DNA of 64,000 nucleotides from Humulus lupulus (GCF_963169125.1 NC_084796.1:216900448-216964447); one strand, 5' to 3'. Positions 44,728 through 55,213 are shown, numbered from the stretch's first letter. Translations and numbers: made by a program. The notes: generated by a model from the letters alone, not told the origin.

Positions 44728-47420
44728 CATTGGGCTTTGTCAGTATGCTCCACCGAAGTCACTTCCTCATCTCCCTCCGCAGCTCCGAAAGCCTCACCAG
44801 TCTCTGAGGGTTCTTGCAAAAATTGTATCTTGAATTTAGCAAGATACAGATCCCACAGATCAGGTGGCATGAAGGAGAAGCTCCAGTCCTAGTTAAAAGC
44901 CCAGCAACAGTAAAGCATATCCTCCATTGTTGACAAGGACATTGCAGCCTCCTCCTTGGCCTTAGCTTCGGCCTCGATCAGCTTCGCTTTGAGCTCGTTG
45001 TTCTCAACATGAAGTTGATCAGCATGACGATTCGCCTCCACGACCTGAGCCTGAAAAGTGGACAATGCGGCCTTCCCAGACTGCTCACCCTCTTGAGAAG
45101 AAATGAGAGCAGCTTTGGCAGCATGCTCATTCTCTTGGGCAGTAGTTAAGGCGGCTCATAGTTCCTCGTTCCTAGATTTAGCATGAGTTATGCTTCGATA
45201 TTGAGCCAAGATAGACTGCAAAATAATGAAGCAAGTAAAAATAACACATAGTAAAGAAAAAGAAGGTTAGAAGTGGGAAAAGGACTCGCGGTGAGGTTCA
45301 TCCCCATAGCAGATTTGAGGACATCTTCCAGGTTGCGCTCTTCTATGGCCCACAAATCCATAGCACTAGCTTTGTACGCATGGCCCACCATGTGACTCGT
45401 TGTCTCACGATACACGTAAAAGCCTCAGGGATCTTGTCCAGATCGTGTGGTTTGAACGATATCTAGACGAGAGGAATCTCACTTTGGACGGGGGCCTCAG
45501 TTTGAATCAATTGGGGATGTGAGGAAGGCATATGTCGAGGAGGGGCATGGGGAGCTTGCTGGATAGTGATAGTTATTATCGGAGATGGGGGAGTTCTTTT
45601 AATGGTTGCTCCCGAGTAGTTCTTGCACCTTTACCCTTGGGAGGTGACTTTGTAGTACCCCCTGTCTTAGGGGTGGTCTTCTTTGCCACCCTGGGCCTTT
45701 TTACCACAGGCCCAGCTCCGGACCCTCCAGCCCTGAAGGCACTCCTTAAATCTGGAGCTCCATGCGATTCCATCTCTTCACCTAAAAAAAGAACGATCAA
45801 AGGATTTAATTCACATGAGTAATGCCTCAAAGGCATTACTATCAGAACAAGGACCCTACCCTCCAGGCTAGGGGAGGAATCTATTACAATCAGCTCAGGT
45901 GTATTGATCGTGCTAAGCATAACCTCTGATCCTGGGATTAACGGAGGGGAGGGGGAATCTAAGGTTATGATCTCCTAGATCCTAGGGGTTTCAGATCCTT
46001 CCTTAGAGCTGGATTCATCTACGTATTGCCTGAACCCAGGAGCAAATGCACCCTGGAGCAGGGAAGGCCAGGTCCTACGGTTTGTCCCATACTCTTCAAA
46101 GACGGTGGATCTAAAGTTTAATGTGTTTTCGACTACAACGATCCTTTGGGATAGCTATGATCATAGCGTACCACCAAATCTTCAACACATTGGAGAAGGG
46201 TTACGTTTAGGTCTGGATCGATAGGGTGACGGTTAACAAGCTGGTTAGGGTTAAAACGAATCAGCCTATAGCTGGTAGCAGCTCAATCTAATTCTCTAAA
46301 AAGGTATGGGTTACCTTGGCCGGAGCGGCCGTCTGCTGCCCCGGATGCAGCTCGTTCGGGATCAGACCCCTGGTTATCTTCATGAGCTCGCCTTTTTCAC
46401 ACCAATGGGGCCACATCTTCTTTCTCCTCAGTGTCCTCGGTGGCTAGCGAGGCCCCTTGTGAATAGGGGAGCTTGGGGATGATGGGAAGTGGAACTTAGG
46501 TCCTCAGAGCTAATTTCAGACCCTTGCTGATTAATTTGCATGCCACCATGGTGGCGTCATTCATGATTTGGTGATAGTCTTTTCTCTGAGGAGGAAGGCT
46601 AGACAAAGTCTCGTACTGACCCCCGAGGGTCTCAGATGGTTCAGTCCTCATGAATACAGCTGCACAAGGAGTAAGCTTAATCAGAATATATATATAAAAT
46701 AAATCATGTTGGTGATAAAAATTCATGTGTTGAATTCACAAAGATGAAAGACTTACGAGGATGGTTGAAGTACCGATGATCACAATTCTTGAACCCATTT
46801 GACATAAAGAATAAATATTTATAGTCATTTGGGTGGCTGGGAAGCTCGATGATAGAAGTGGAGTTCGGAAACCAAGTAAGGTAATAAAATCAGTCACCTC
46901 GCTCTTTCTGGTCAGAACTAGCCTTGAGGCAGAAGAAGTATAGGATATCTGCCAGAGTGGGGACCTCCCACTCATGCCTCAGAAACAGATATTTTAATCC
47001 CGCCAAAAGCCTGTAGGAATTAAGGGGGAGCTGAAAGGGAGCAAATTTTATGTAGTGAAGAAAATCTACAAAATATTGGTCCAATGGGAGGAAGGCACCA
47101 ACCTTCAGGTGTTCATCACTGCAAGCACTGTAGTCATCTTGGAAGGGGGCACAGCTCCGTTCCCCTTCAAGTGCAGGTTGGGCGATGAGACCGTCAACCC
47201 CCATCTCGATATTGTGACTCAGCAGGATCTTGTTCACCCTCCCCTAAGTTGTTATCCTCGAGACTATATGCTCAGCCTCGAAAAATGCGTTGGGGTTGAC
47301 AACAAACTCTCTCTCCACCACAGGACCAAGGTGTGGAATGGGAGAATCAAAGGCGATCTGCTTGCCTTTGCCTTTGTTTTGGGTAAATGAGCTCGTGGCA
47401 TTCTTCTTGGGAGGCACCAT
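44728..47420 (-). pseudogene. Antisense extra gene of Tat-C, Transposase_28-like
   Basis: The minus-strand ATG at 47418-47420 begins 'MVPPKKNATSS'. The frame is open to about 46890 apart from one TAG near 47244-47246. It contains 'LPLDQYFVDFLHYIKFAPFQLPLNSYRLLAGL' (split over 47100-47000), the pattern of the 'putative gypsy type transposon' family (Pfam Transposase_28). A likely intron lies at 46660-46756 (GTAAGT donor, TTGTGCAG acceptor); a second may end at 45216 (ATTATTTTGCAG). The 3' part (45180-44890) encodes an Ala/Glu/Lys-rich coiled coil, and an acidic tail ends at the TGA at 44728-44730. Antisense genes between integrase and 3' LTR are known in Tat elements. The role is unknown. Confidence 0.72.
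46660..46756 (-). other. Intron in the antisense gene
   Basis: 97 bp on the minus strand, beginning GTAAGTCTTTC and ending CTTACTCCTTGTGCAG, very AT/T-rich, with stops in all frames. Protein-like sequence resumes on both sides. Confidence 0.65.
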
Positions 47421-48153
47421 GATTTAGATCGCCTGACAACAAAGTGGCCTAATTATTAGGTGGCCTAAGATGATCTATATATATGATCGTGGAGGTACGG
47501 GAAATGAAAAGGCCTAATTGGACTACTATCAAAATTTGAAAGCTCGTACAAGCTAAATTTTTCCCTAGCTTCAACGTGTGGTCCCACGCGGTATCCTAGA
47601 CAACACGCATTGATTTCTTAAAATCCCCAGATACTTTGGGATCCGCGTATCAGAGCCGTCAAACCCATTACTTTCCTTTTGAAAATAGTTTAATGCAAAA
47701 CCACCTAAGGAATCGTAACCTCTAAGCTACCTAGAATTAAACCTAAAACCCTTATAGAAAATAAGTTCGATTCAAAGAATATGTCAATATATCCACAAGA
47801 AGCTCCTTGAAAGCTTCTGAAGATCTGAGGGGCAATGAAAGCTTTTGGGGATTCTGGAGAAGAAGAAGAAGAAGAAAAGCTTGAGTGTTTGAAAAGGAAA
47901 TTTTTGAATACAAAGGTTGTGAGGTCATAGGACTGATCACCTAATTTATAAAATAAACTACAGAATTTAATCTGGACCATTCGATTAGGTTAGCTCAAGA
48001 TCCAAGGGTCAAGATTAAATAAACCATACAGCGACAAAAAGTTGATAAGACAGTTGTTTCAGTCATCGAAACCCAAACGGACACCAATTGTAGGAAGCCA
48101 CGTATCCAATACTTGAGTAGTAGGCCGGCACAATTTTATATGAATACGAGCAG
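47421..48153 (-). promoter_or_regulatory. Leader and possible promoter of the antisense gene
   Basis: Minus strand from 48000 to 47421: a TATA-like 'ttttataaatta' (about 47943-47954), then a CT-rich leader with 'tcttcttcttcttcttctcc' (47857-47876), then AT-rich sequence to the ATG at 47420. This order is what a plant RNA polymerase II promoter and 5' UTR would look like. No coding sequence on either strand is convincing. Confidence 0.4.
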
Positions 48154-48169
48154 GAGCTTGGGGGGAAAA
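48154..48169 (+). other. Tat-C polypurine tract
   Basis: 'gagcttggggggaaaa' ends one base before the TGTTGTACCC of the 3' LTR. Confidence 0.85.
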
Positions 48170-48872
48170 TGTTGTACCCTAAATTTAGCACGAGTTCAAT
48201 TACTCAGCTCGGGTATAGTTGGCAGGAAAATACGTGGAAAATTAACCAAGTAGAGTGTTTGGTTATTAACCATGTGAGCAGCTCGAGACTCGTAATGGTC
48301 AGACCCAGTTTTAGGCGTTCTGAACTTACTACGAGCTCGGACTCAGATAGTTGCCAAGCACGAGCTCAGGTGAGATATTCAGCTCGTGAGGACTTAGATA
48401 TAACACATATTGAAGGATCCTAGGAGATTTGGGATTTCTTTATGCACTCATTAATGACCAGACTGTATCGTATACATATTATTTATTATCCGAGACAGCA
48501 AGAGCGTATCTATTTTGTTATCAAATCATATCCCAATGTAAATGGGAATAATCTGTACTAATTACATACCATATATAATCACGCGATTTGTTTACACAAT
48601 GACCTGAACTTGTCCATAGAATTCCCCTATAAATACTAGGAATGTTGGACAGGGAAGGGGACGATTTTTGGTATTGCCGAAACTCTGCAGAAATAGAGAG
48701 AGAGAAACAGTAATAATATTGACTCGTGGACTAGGTGGATTTTAACCACTAAACCACGTAAAAAAATCTTTGTTTTTGAGTGAATACTTGTTATTTCATT
48801 GCGGTTTATAATCTATCACTAATCTACCCATTTTATTTCTTAATACAATGTTGGCGAAAAACTGCATCAACA
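48170..48872 (+). mobile_element. Tat-C 3' LTR
   Basis: 703 bp, same termini as the 5' LTR, TATAAATA at 48628, followed by TSD GAAAT and then the continuation of the gypsy-A LTR. Confidence 0.95.
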
Positions 48873-48877
48873 GAAAT

Positions 48878-49444
48878 TATGAGGTAATTTAGATTAGTGG
48901 ATAATTGTGGAAAAAGGCGATTTTTCCCTTGAGAGCATTAAAGAGAAAGCTTTTGGGTGAGGGGAATTTAGTCTTTTCATGCCCATGGATTAGCTTAGTC
49001 AAACCAAACCCTCAGAATGAGGAAAATAGATAACCACAAAAACACTCAGCTCCTCTCTCTCACGTGTCTCTCTTTCCCTCCCTCTTAGTTTGGTTAAGTT
49101 CTTTGATTTTTGGAAGAGTTTAGCTTGGAATTGGAGGCTTGAAGCAGAGAATTGAGTTAAGTGCAGCTTAGGTTTGTGATTTCTCAGTTGAGGTAAGATC
49201 CCATGCTCTATTTTGAGTGAATTTCTAGTGATTTAAGTTTTCTCTTGAGACTTAAGCTTGTGATTGGGTTTTGAATTGGAGTAAGGTTTTGGCTTGATTT
49301 TGGGGTGTTTTGCTGCCTATGTTGTGTTATTGAGAGTCCTAGGATCAATTGGGACTTTGGTACAACATTGGGATGAATTTGGAGGGATTTGGCTCGGAGA
49401 AAAATGTTGGAAATCTGGGTTCACAGGGTTGCGTCATGGCGCTG
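48878..49444 (+). mobile_element. gypsy-A 3' LTR, second piece
   Basis: Matches 18111-18667 of the 5' LTR ('attaaagagaaagcttttgggtgagggg', 'ctctcacgtgtct', 'gcttgaagcagagaatt'). Homology stops at 'ggcgctg' (49438-49444). Confidence 0.93.
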
Positions 49445-51005
49445 TTCTCGGCCTTCGTTGTTCACTCACAAACATGCATAACATAGCATAATATTCACAG
49501 ATAACCACACATATATTTAGCACAAACAATAGGGTCATTCCCTAAAACACTAACAATAAGGTTGTGCCCTACTCTGCGGCTACAACAGTTTTCTTACCTT
49601 TGTCCCGAGTTGTCTGAGTTCTGCGATCCCAAGCACAGTCCTCTTACTTGAGCCTCGTTTAAAACCTAGTCACAACGCATTCATTATAACCATCCATTAA
49701 GCCTTAAACCAATTAATAACTTTGGATTATTAATCTAGCCTCCAGGACCTTGGACTTTACTAAACAAGGTAGTAGAATACTTCCCAAGCCTTAACATTTG
49801 GGTTCCCGAGCTTAAAACCCTCAATCAACAATTATTTCAACCGTGACCTAGCTCTTAATGTCCACGACGCGTCCAAGCCAGAGGGCAAAGCCCTCTTTGC
49901 TGAAGGACGTGGGTCGTGATGCACTATACCTTGCACCGTGGCGCCTGGGCATGTTTCCGAGGCCCCCAGGCCTAAATGTTCAATCAGACCGCGATGCCTA
50001 ATGAACAGGGTCGCGGCTCGAACCCCAAAACCCATAAATCCCACCAATTCTACTACGTTTTTCCCAACCAAACCTATAAATACTTACCCAATTCCACCCC
50101 TATACCCAGAATTCATATCACAATAGCATAACTAGACTAAATACCACAAAACTTACTCCACCAACGCATTAAAATTCAAAGATCACACCCCATAGTCTAA
50201 CCCCATAAAACTTCAAAACCACAATTAAAACTTAGTAAAATCTATAGAATTTCATACCTCAGTTGGAAATTCGACCTGAGCTTCCTCTAACCTCCACAAG
50301 CTTTAAGTTTTCCAAGCTTCAGCCTCAAATTTTAAGCCTCACACCAAAATTTCCAAAGTTTCTCCAAGTCTTCAAGAGAGGGAGAGGGGAAACCGTGAGA
50401 GAGCAAGAGAGAATTGAGTTTCTTTCTACTTCTCCTTAGTCCTAGTAACTTGGGTTAACTTTACCCTTAATTTCCTAAGCTCCAAAAGTGCTCCCCAAGT
50501 ATAACCTTAATCCCTTAATGCCACCAAGGGCAATCCCGTCAATTGCCACATCCCACTAAATCCTCGGGTATTCCTATAAATCCTCATTTTAATCCCGACA
50601 TGCCAAAATAATTGCTAAATTACTACCTGTTACCCGGTAATTCCCGAACATATACTTTATTCCTAAAATACCCCTAGGCTCCTCTCGAGCCGAGCAACCC
50701 CATTTTGACTATTTAAATAAACTTCTCCCTAACACCGTCTCAGATCGTGCATCACAAATATATCACCATACCCTCGTGGTCTCAATCACAACACACACAT
50801 ATCACATTTATGCCTTTAACGGGCTAAAATTACAAATATACCTCTAATAACCAAATGGGGCCCACATGAATATTTAATTCACCTAAACATGCATTTTTAA
50901 TCACATAATCATTAAATTTACATATTAGCATAATTAAATCAATTATTTCCCTCTCGGCACGCTAATCAAGGCCCTAAGCCTTATTAGCAAATTTGGGATG
51001 CTACA
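49445..51005 (-). mobile_element. Inverted gypsy LTR fragment inside the gypsy-A 3' LTR
   Basis: On the minus strand it begins TGTAGCATCCCAAATTTGC at 51005 and runs through the usual LTR landmarks ('aaggcttagggccttgattag', 'ggtattttaggaataaag', a pyrimidine-rich leader, GC-rich words around 49850-50020). It stops near 49445 without the shared 'cttgctgagcc' block or an LTR end. No target duplication: 'ggaag' follows at right but not left. About 246 bp of the host LTR (equivalent to 18668-18913) is missing at the join, so a rearrangement with deletion is more likely than simple insertion. Confidence 0.82.
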
Positions 51006-52115
51006 GGAAGCCTTTATTTACTCAATATGGATGGATATCCTCTATTATTGTTGTGACTAGGGTATCGCTAGGGCTTGGAAGGGGTCGTACTTGAGGGTCA
51101 TTTTAATTTATCTAGTGCTTGGACTAGAGGTAAGAAAACTGCACCTAGTATGTGATTAGGGCTTGGCCCGGTTATTGATCATGATTATGACCATGCTTGG
51201 ATTGTTTTATTAGGCATGTTAACTATGTTGTGCATAGTTGTAATATATAATGTATGCTTATCTATATTACTTTATTGAAAGGCTTGACTTATGAGTCAAG
51301 GGTGGTAATAAGTGTGCTAAGCGCAAACTGGTATGGGTAGGCCTATCCAGGAGTGTGGTATACGCTTGACCGACCCTATGGTCACTTGGAAAATAAAGCG
51401 CCAGATACGCTTGGCCAGTCCTAAGGCTGGTTATACAGAAAATAGGCCAACGATCCCTGGGGTGACTCTACAGCAATTTATCTAGGGAACGGGCCTATCT
51501 TGGAGTATGGTATATGCTTGACCTACTCTGGTTATATAGAGAATAGGGCAACAGGCCCCGGGTGACTCTACAGTCACTTATCTAGGGAAACGGGCCCCGA
51601 TGTGACTCTATAGTCATTTATCTAGATTGAATGAATGTAGTCACTTATCTATGCATGCTAATTATTTTTCTGTAATAGGTTATTAACTACTTATGAGCAT
51701 GTTTTAGTTTTCTTGCTAAGTCTTGGTTCATGAGTGTTATGTGGTGCAGCTAAGGGAAAAGGGAAGCTGGATCGGCCATGAGTTGGAGAGCTTCAGTGGC
51801 GACGTGTACATATGCAACTTTCTCGACCACCACAACCGAGGATTCATTGAGGAACTAGGGTTGAACCCTAATTTTATCGCTTAGGTCGACCTGTTGTATT
51901 CTTTTGAATTGTAAATGTTCTTTTAATGTTTATTTTGGGATCCCATATATGAACTTAAACTTTTTAATAAAATCATTACTTCTTTTGATCAAAAAATTTA
52001 ATCCTAACCTGTTAATTACCTTTAGTTACATGTTTATGGCCAAATGACTCGATTAGCGAATCTTGCACTATTTAAAAGACACAGTGTAATGGTCTTGGCT
52101 ATCCAAGGCATTACA
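51006..52115 (+). mobile_element. gypsy-A 3' LTR, third piece
   Basis: Matches 18914-19914 of the 5' LTR ('ggaagcctttatttactc', hairpin ladder at 51280-51640, shared block at 51711-51750) and ends GGCATTACA at 52115, followed by TSD GCTTG. It includes an additional copy of part of the ladder compared with the 5' LTR. Confidence 0.95.
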
Positions 52116-52120
52116 GCTTG

Positions 52121-52740
52121 TGTCAGGTGTTTCGCGTCCTTGACTTGGTAGGTCCACCAGTGCAAAAGGTATTGGCTGTTCTTGCACTTGGTTGACTTGC
52201 AAATCATCAGACCTGTGAATCGACACTTCCGCACGATAATATGCCTCTGAATCATCCCCCGAGCCCTCATCATTATCTTCATCAAATTCAGCTACTAGAT
52301 CATCATTCACATAATGGGTCGTACTCATACAGGTTATCCTATAGGACACCAATAGGACCTCTAGTTGGGATATCAACATCAACAGTACCCGTAGGATCTC
52401 TTCTGGAACAAAAGTGTTCACCTCACTATGAACTTTGTTAACACTGAGAATGGAGAGTGGAAGATGGATCTACAATGACAATTATTTAAATAGGAGTGAC
52501 AATCTTCCTAAAATGAGTGACACATAAGGCAATCCTTTCTTGTGATGTTATTCCTAAGAATGCATGGACACCAAGATCACTATCAACATAGATGGGTGTA
52601 AATGGCTGATCGCCACATGTGTAAGGAACCTCCAATTTCAACCCATACAACTCTTTATCAACACGGAGTACCTTGTGCAACATGTCAAGAAGTTGCAAGT
52701 ACGTTACATCATTCTCCATTGGTATCACTGTACACTGAGT
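52121..52740 (-). pseudogene. MULE transposase, N-terminal part
   Basis: Minus strand. 52740-52486 encodes 'MENDVTYLQLLDMLHKVL' style sequence and '...YGLKLEVPYTC...', which resembles the N-terminal (ubiquitin-fold/PB1-like) segment seen ahead of MuDR domains. After a stop and shift, 52421-52121 is acidic ('AEFDEDNDEGSGDDSEAYY') and ends 'SQGRETPDTS', which joins 17689 across gypsy-A. No intact start is chosen; sequence upstream (to about 52830) continues weakly. Confidence 0.75.
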
Positions 52741-52884
52741 ATCCTTGAAAATCCACTACCTCCTATTTATTTCCCAAACAACATTGTAAGAGACAAAAAC
52801 ATAAACAATGGAACCTGTGTTGAAAAAAAATAAGGAATTGTTAAAAAAAATTGTAATTATGTTTCAGGTTTAACATAGAGTCCT

Positions 52885-53250
52885 ATCAAGCATATATAGA
52901 GCTTATATTGGGCAGTTATCGAGCCTCTATCGAACCTACATCAGGAAAGAAATACAATCAGATAAATTCACCCAACCATTTTCATCGATCCCCTATCGAG
53001 CAACCATTGAGAAACTACTAAACCAAAAATTCTACGTTCCTATCAAACATTATCAAGCTACTAACGAGCACTAATCGAGAAAACATAAATATACTTATCG
53101 AGCCATAATTGAGCACCTATCGAGCTCATAACAAAACCTATCATATACCTCTTATCAAGCCCCTATCGAACACCTATCGAGCTCATAATTGAACATATCA
53201 TATACCTCTTATCAGGCCCCTATCGAGAACCTATCGAGCTCCTATCAAGA
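52885..53250 (+). repeat. 11-bp-phased ATCGAGC array, right side of the MULE
   Basis: Variants of ATCGAGC start at 52885, 52896, 52907, 52918, 52929 and 52940, again in the same phase at 52984, 52995 and 53006, then at 53052, 53063, 53074 and at 53097, 53108, 53119, and at 53154, 53165, 53176, 53211, 53222, 53233 and 53244. A higher-order unit of about 57 bp ('catatacctcttatca.gcccctatcga') repeats at about 53142 and 53199. Same strand orientation as the left array. Confidence 0.82.
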
Positions 53251-53760
53251 AAAAAAGTTACAGAAAACGTAGAAAACCTAGAAAATCATAGATCAAGAAA
53301 TCTCTCAAACAAACCGAAAAAACATACCAACTTGTACTCAGATTTGTTCGAAATAGCCAAAAAAACAAATAAATAATACCTAAAACAAAAAAATGAATAA
53401 TCTTCTTACCCATAGTTTTTCTCCTCCAAAATCTCTCAAAATGGGTGTTGCCTTTGATGTTGGGATCTTTACAGCCACAATGGAGATGGCTTTCAACAAT
53501 TTGAGAACGAAATGTGGCTGTGATTGTGGTATTCTAGTGCAAACTGTGGGTTTAGGTAAGAGAAAATCTAGGTTAGAGTGAGAGAGAGAGAAGAGAAAGA
53601 ATGCATCTAAGAGAAGAGAGGTGATACAAAGATAACGGGATGGGTATTTTGGGAAGTTGTGGAATCAATAGCATCAAAGTGAAAAGATGAATAGTTGTGG
53701 TATTTTTTCGTATTTTGCGTACACTTTAAGCATAGAAAGTGAAATTTTTATATACATATG
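53251..53760. other. Presumed 5' end region of the MULE
   Basis: No secure gene. Purine-rich tract 53578-53615 (GA repeats) and 'gggtattttgggaag' at 53641. A 62-codon frame at 53393-53581 has no recognisable similarity. The minus strand has a pyrimidine-rich leader-like stretch, compatible with the transposase promoter. Confidence 0.35.
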
Positions 53761-54190
53761 GGTGGACATGTATATATGTTGTGTATATACATGACATAAA
53801 AATGATTGATTATGAAGCAACAACTTGCAGAGGAAATATAAAGAAAATAAATTAGAATTTCAAGAGAGAGCTATAGCTATATACAAAAGAAAATGCCTAT
53901 ATTGATTATTCTTATATTTTTATTGATAGTATTATTTTTTTTCTTCTCTCTTATATTGATTTTTCGGATTCTTGTTGTCTCTCTATATTTATCTATCTAT
54001 CCATCTCTCTCTTCTCTTCAGATGCTTTGATTTTTTTTCTTTTTTTCCATTTTTTCTTAGTTGTTTGAAAGGTGTTGTTGGGTTCTCAAATTCATATGAA
54101 TAAGTCTTCATATAATTTGGATTGTTCTTATCTTCTTCTTCTTCTTCTTCTGGAGATAATATCAAGAAAATATTTTCCAGGAAAATTTAG
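53761..54190. other. Low-complexity spacer
   Basis: AT-rich with 'tatctatctatcc' (about 53990-54003), a CT tract and 'cttcttcttcttcttc' at 54133-54150. I see no gene. Confidence 0.6.
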
Positions 54191-54199
54191 AAGGAGGCT

Positions 54200-54520
54200 G
54201 GTCAATCATCGGTGACCTTTTTTGGAAGCAAATCAGAACAAGAAAAGAATCTAGTACACCAAGGATAGCCCAACAAATGGATACTAATACTTTTGAATAC
54301 AAGTATTACCTTGACACCTACAAATTTATATTCTTTACTATTTGTAATAATTATAGTAATCAGTACCAATCAGGCCAAGTATGGCTTAGAGATTAAAAAA
54401 TGAATATAGATATTATAATAGGATTGGACTTTCTATTAAAAAAAAATTGAGGCATTAACATTACTAAAGATTATGTTAATATTTATACAATTACTAGTAT
54501 TAAAAATGCCTAATAGAAAA
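54200..54520 (+). pseudogene. Possible endogenous caulimovirid protease-region relic
   Basis: A frame around 54390-54470 reads 'MNIDIIIGLDFLLKK', a stop, then 'GINITKDYVNIYT'. The D-I-I-x-G-x-D-F-L pattern suits the C-terminal part of a retroviral-type aspartic protease of the Caulimoviridae polyprotein. The link is weak alone and rests on the viroplasmin-like domain just downstream. No RT follows, so the polyprotein would be internally deleted. Broken by several stops. Confidence 0.3.
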
Positions 54521-54689
54521 GCTAGGTATTAATGTCTAATAAAATGACTAGTATTTACTAGTCATTATTAACAAAGAACAAGAATGTTTATTAGATAATC
54601 TCCACCACTCATATATTTGTAAAAATCCTAGATATTTTCAAGTAGTATTAAAATTCCTAATAGAATATTTCCAAAGTAAAAACAATTTT

Positions 54690-54950
54690 TATTATTATAT
54701 AGTATTTCGTGGGAAAAAACCAGGATTACATAAGTCATGGCAATAGTTGTTGAGACAGTTGATAAATTTAATAATACCCTTTTGGAAGGGACAAGTAAAT
54801 TATGAAGAGGCTACTAAAGCTGCTATTATCTATTGGGATCTCAGTTATTATGATAAGATAACTGAATTAAATTGCCCCAATTGTATTTACTATAATAATA
54901 AAATAATAGAAAAAGATTTAGTAAATAAAAAATTAAAAAGAATAAAATGA
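54690..54950 (+). pseudogene. Endogenous caulimovirid viroplasmin (TAV)-like domain
   Basis: The frame from 54690 opens with a Tyr-rich strand, then a Phe-Arg-Gly-Lys-Lys-Pro-Gly turn and a Ser-Trp before an in-frame TAG at 54744-54746. After it come a Gly-Gln-Val-Asn-Tyr-Glu-Glu-Ala helix (about 54795-54825) and a Cys-x2-Cys pair (about 54877-54890). This strand-loop-helix layout is that of the viroplasmin domain, an RNase H-like fold in the translational transactivator/inclusion-body protein of plant pararetroviruses. The relic is short, interrupted, and not a functional virus gene. Upstream coding is mostly lost. Confidence 0.6.
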
Positions 54951-54987
54951 AGTCTGCTGGGACCACATCACCAGTCTAAAGCTTCAT

Positions 54988-55200
54988 GTGGATGCTTTTT
55001 GCCATCAACTTCATCAACAAACTCCACCAACAGCTAATCAAGTAACCATGTCGATAGAAGACATCCATCTCTTAATAAATAAAGTCGTTGAAGACAAAAT
55101 AGAAGAATATAATAGTCAATTTGATGGGACCTATGATGAAAGGGACTCCATCGATCACCTTGGACTTGATGAGCCTACTATGAGTAGCACTACTATTTGA
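54988..55200 (+). pseudogene. Small acidic ORF after the viroplasmin-like domain
   Basis: 70 codons, out of frame with the domain at 54690 by one base. Ser/Asp/Glu-rich with a probable short coiled coil (about residues 20-45) and ends TGA at 55198-55200. Position suggests the C-terminal tail of the transactivator, displaced by a frameshift. Confidence 0.4.
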
Positions 55201-55213
55201 GATCTGCTTTAAA

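Larger units (their letters stand above)
36990..48872 (+). mobile_element. Tat-lineage Ty3/gypsy element 'Tat-C', TSD GAAAT
   Basis: 11,883 bp, perfect GAAAT at 36985-36989 and 48873-48877. LTRs of 700 and 703 bp start TGTTGTACCC and end ATCAACA. Order: gag, protease, RT, RNase H, a second RNase H, integrase, then about 4 kb with a gene on the opposite strand, then PPT and 3' LTR. The second RNase H and antisense extra gene fit the Tat lineage (Retand-like). The youngest well-bounded insertion in the gypsy-A LTR. Confidence 0.95.
17690..52115 (+). mobile_element. Chromovirus-type Ty3/gypsy element 'gypsy-A' with nested insertions, TSD GCTTG
   Basis: Identical GCTTG at 17685-17689 and 52116-52120 flanks LTRs that start TGTAAC and end ATTACA, so both ends are certain although they lie 34.4 kb apart. 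Parts in order: 5' LTR 17690-19914, PBS 19918, gag, protease, RT to 23069, RNase H 26345-26790, integrase and chromodomain 35063-36530, 3' LTR in three pieces (36560-36989, 48878-49444, 51006-52115). Five foreign blocks interrupt it. Integrase after RNase H plus a C-terminal chromodomain identifies a chromovirus, probably Tekay/Del-like. Confidence 0.95.
13303..53750 (-). mobile_element. MULE (Mutator-like) transposon, split by nested insertions
   Basis: The transposase runs on the minus strand from about 52740 down to 13676, interrupted by the LTRs at 15285-17607 and 17690-52115. Without them the element would be about 3.7 kb. Outer limits are estimates. The left side 'gggggaaaaattacatgttctattt' (13303-13327) and the reverse complement of the right side near 53735-53750 ('aaaatttcactttctatg') resemble each other, as weak terminal inverted repeats would, but no clear 9-bp target duplication is found. 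Both flanks hold an 11-bp-phased ATCGAGC array. Confidence 0.5.

Noticed and set aside
45532..45822. Plus-strand 96-codon frame in Tat-C
   Set aside because: It is the complement of the antisense gene's Lys/Pro-rich region, which has the better context.
53393..53581. 62-codon frame at the MULE edge as a gene
   Set aside because: No domain, and the surrounding purine repeats suggest leader sequence on the other strand.
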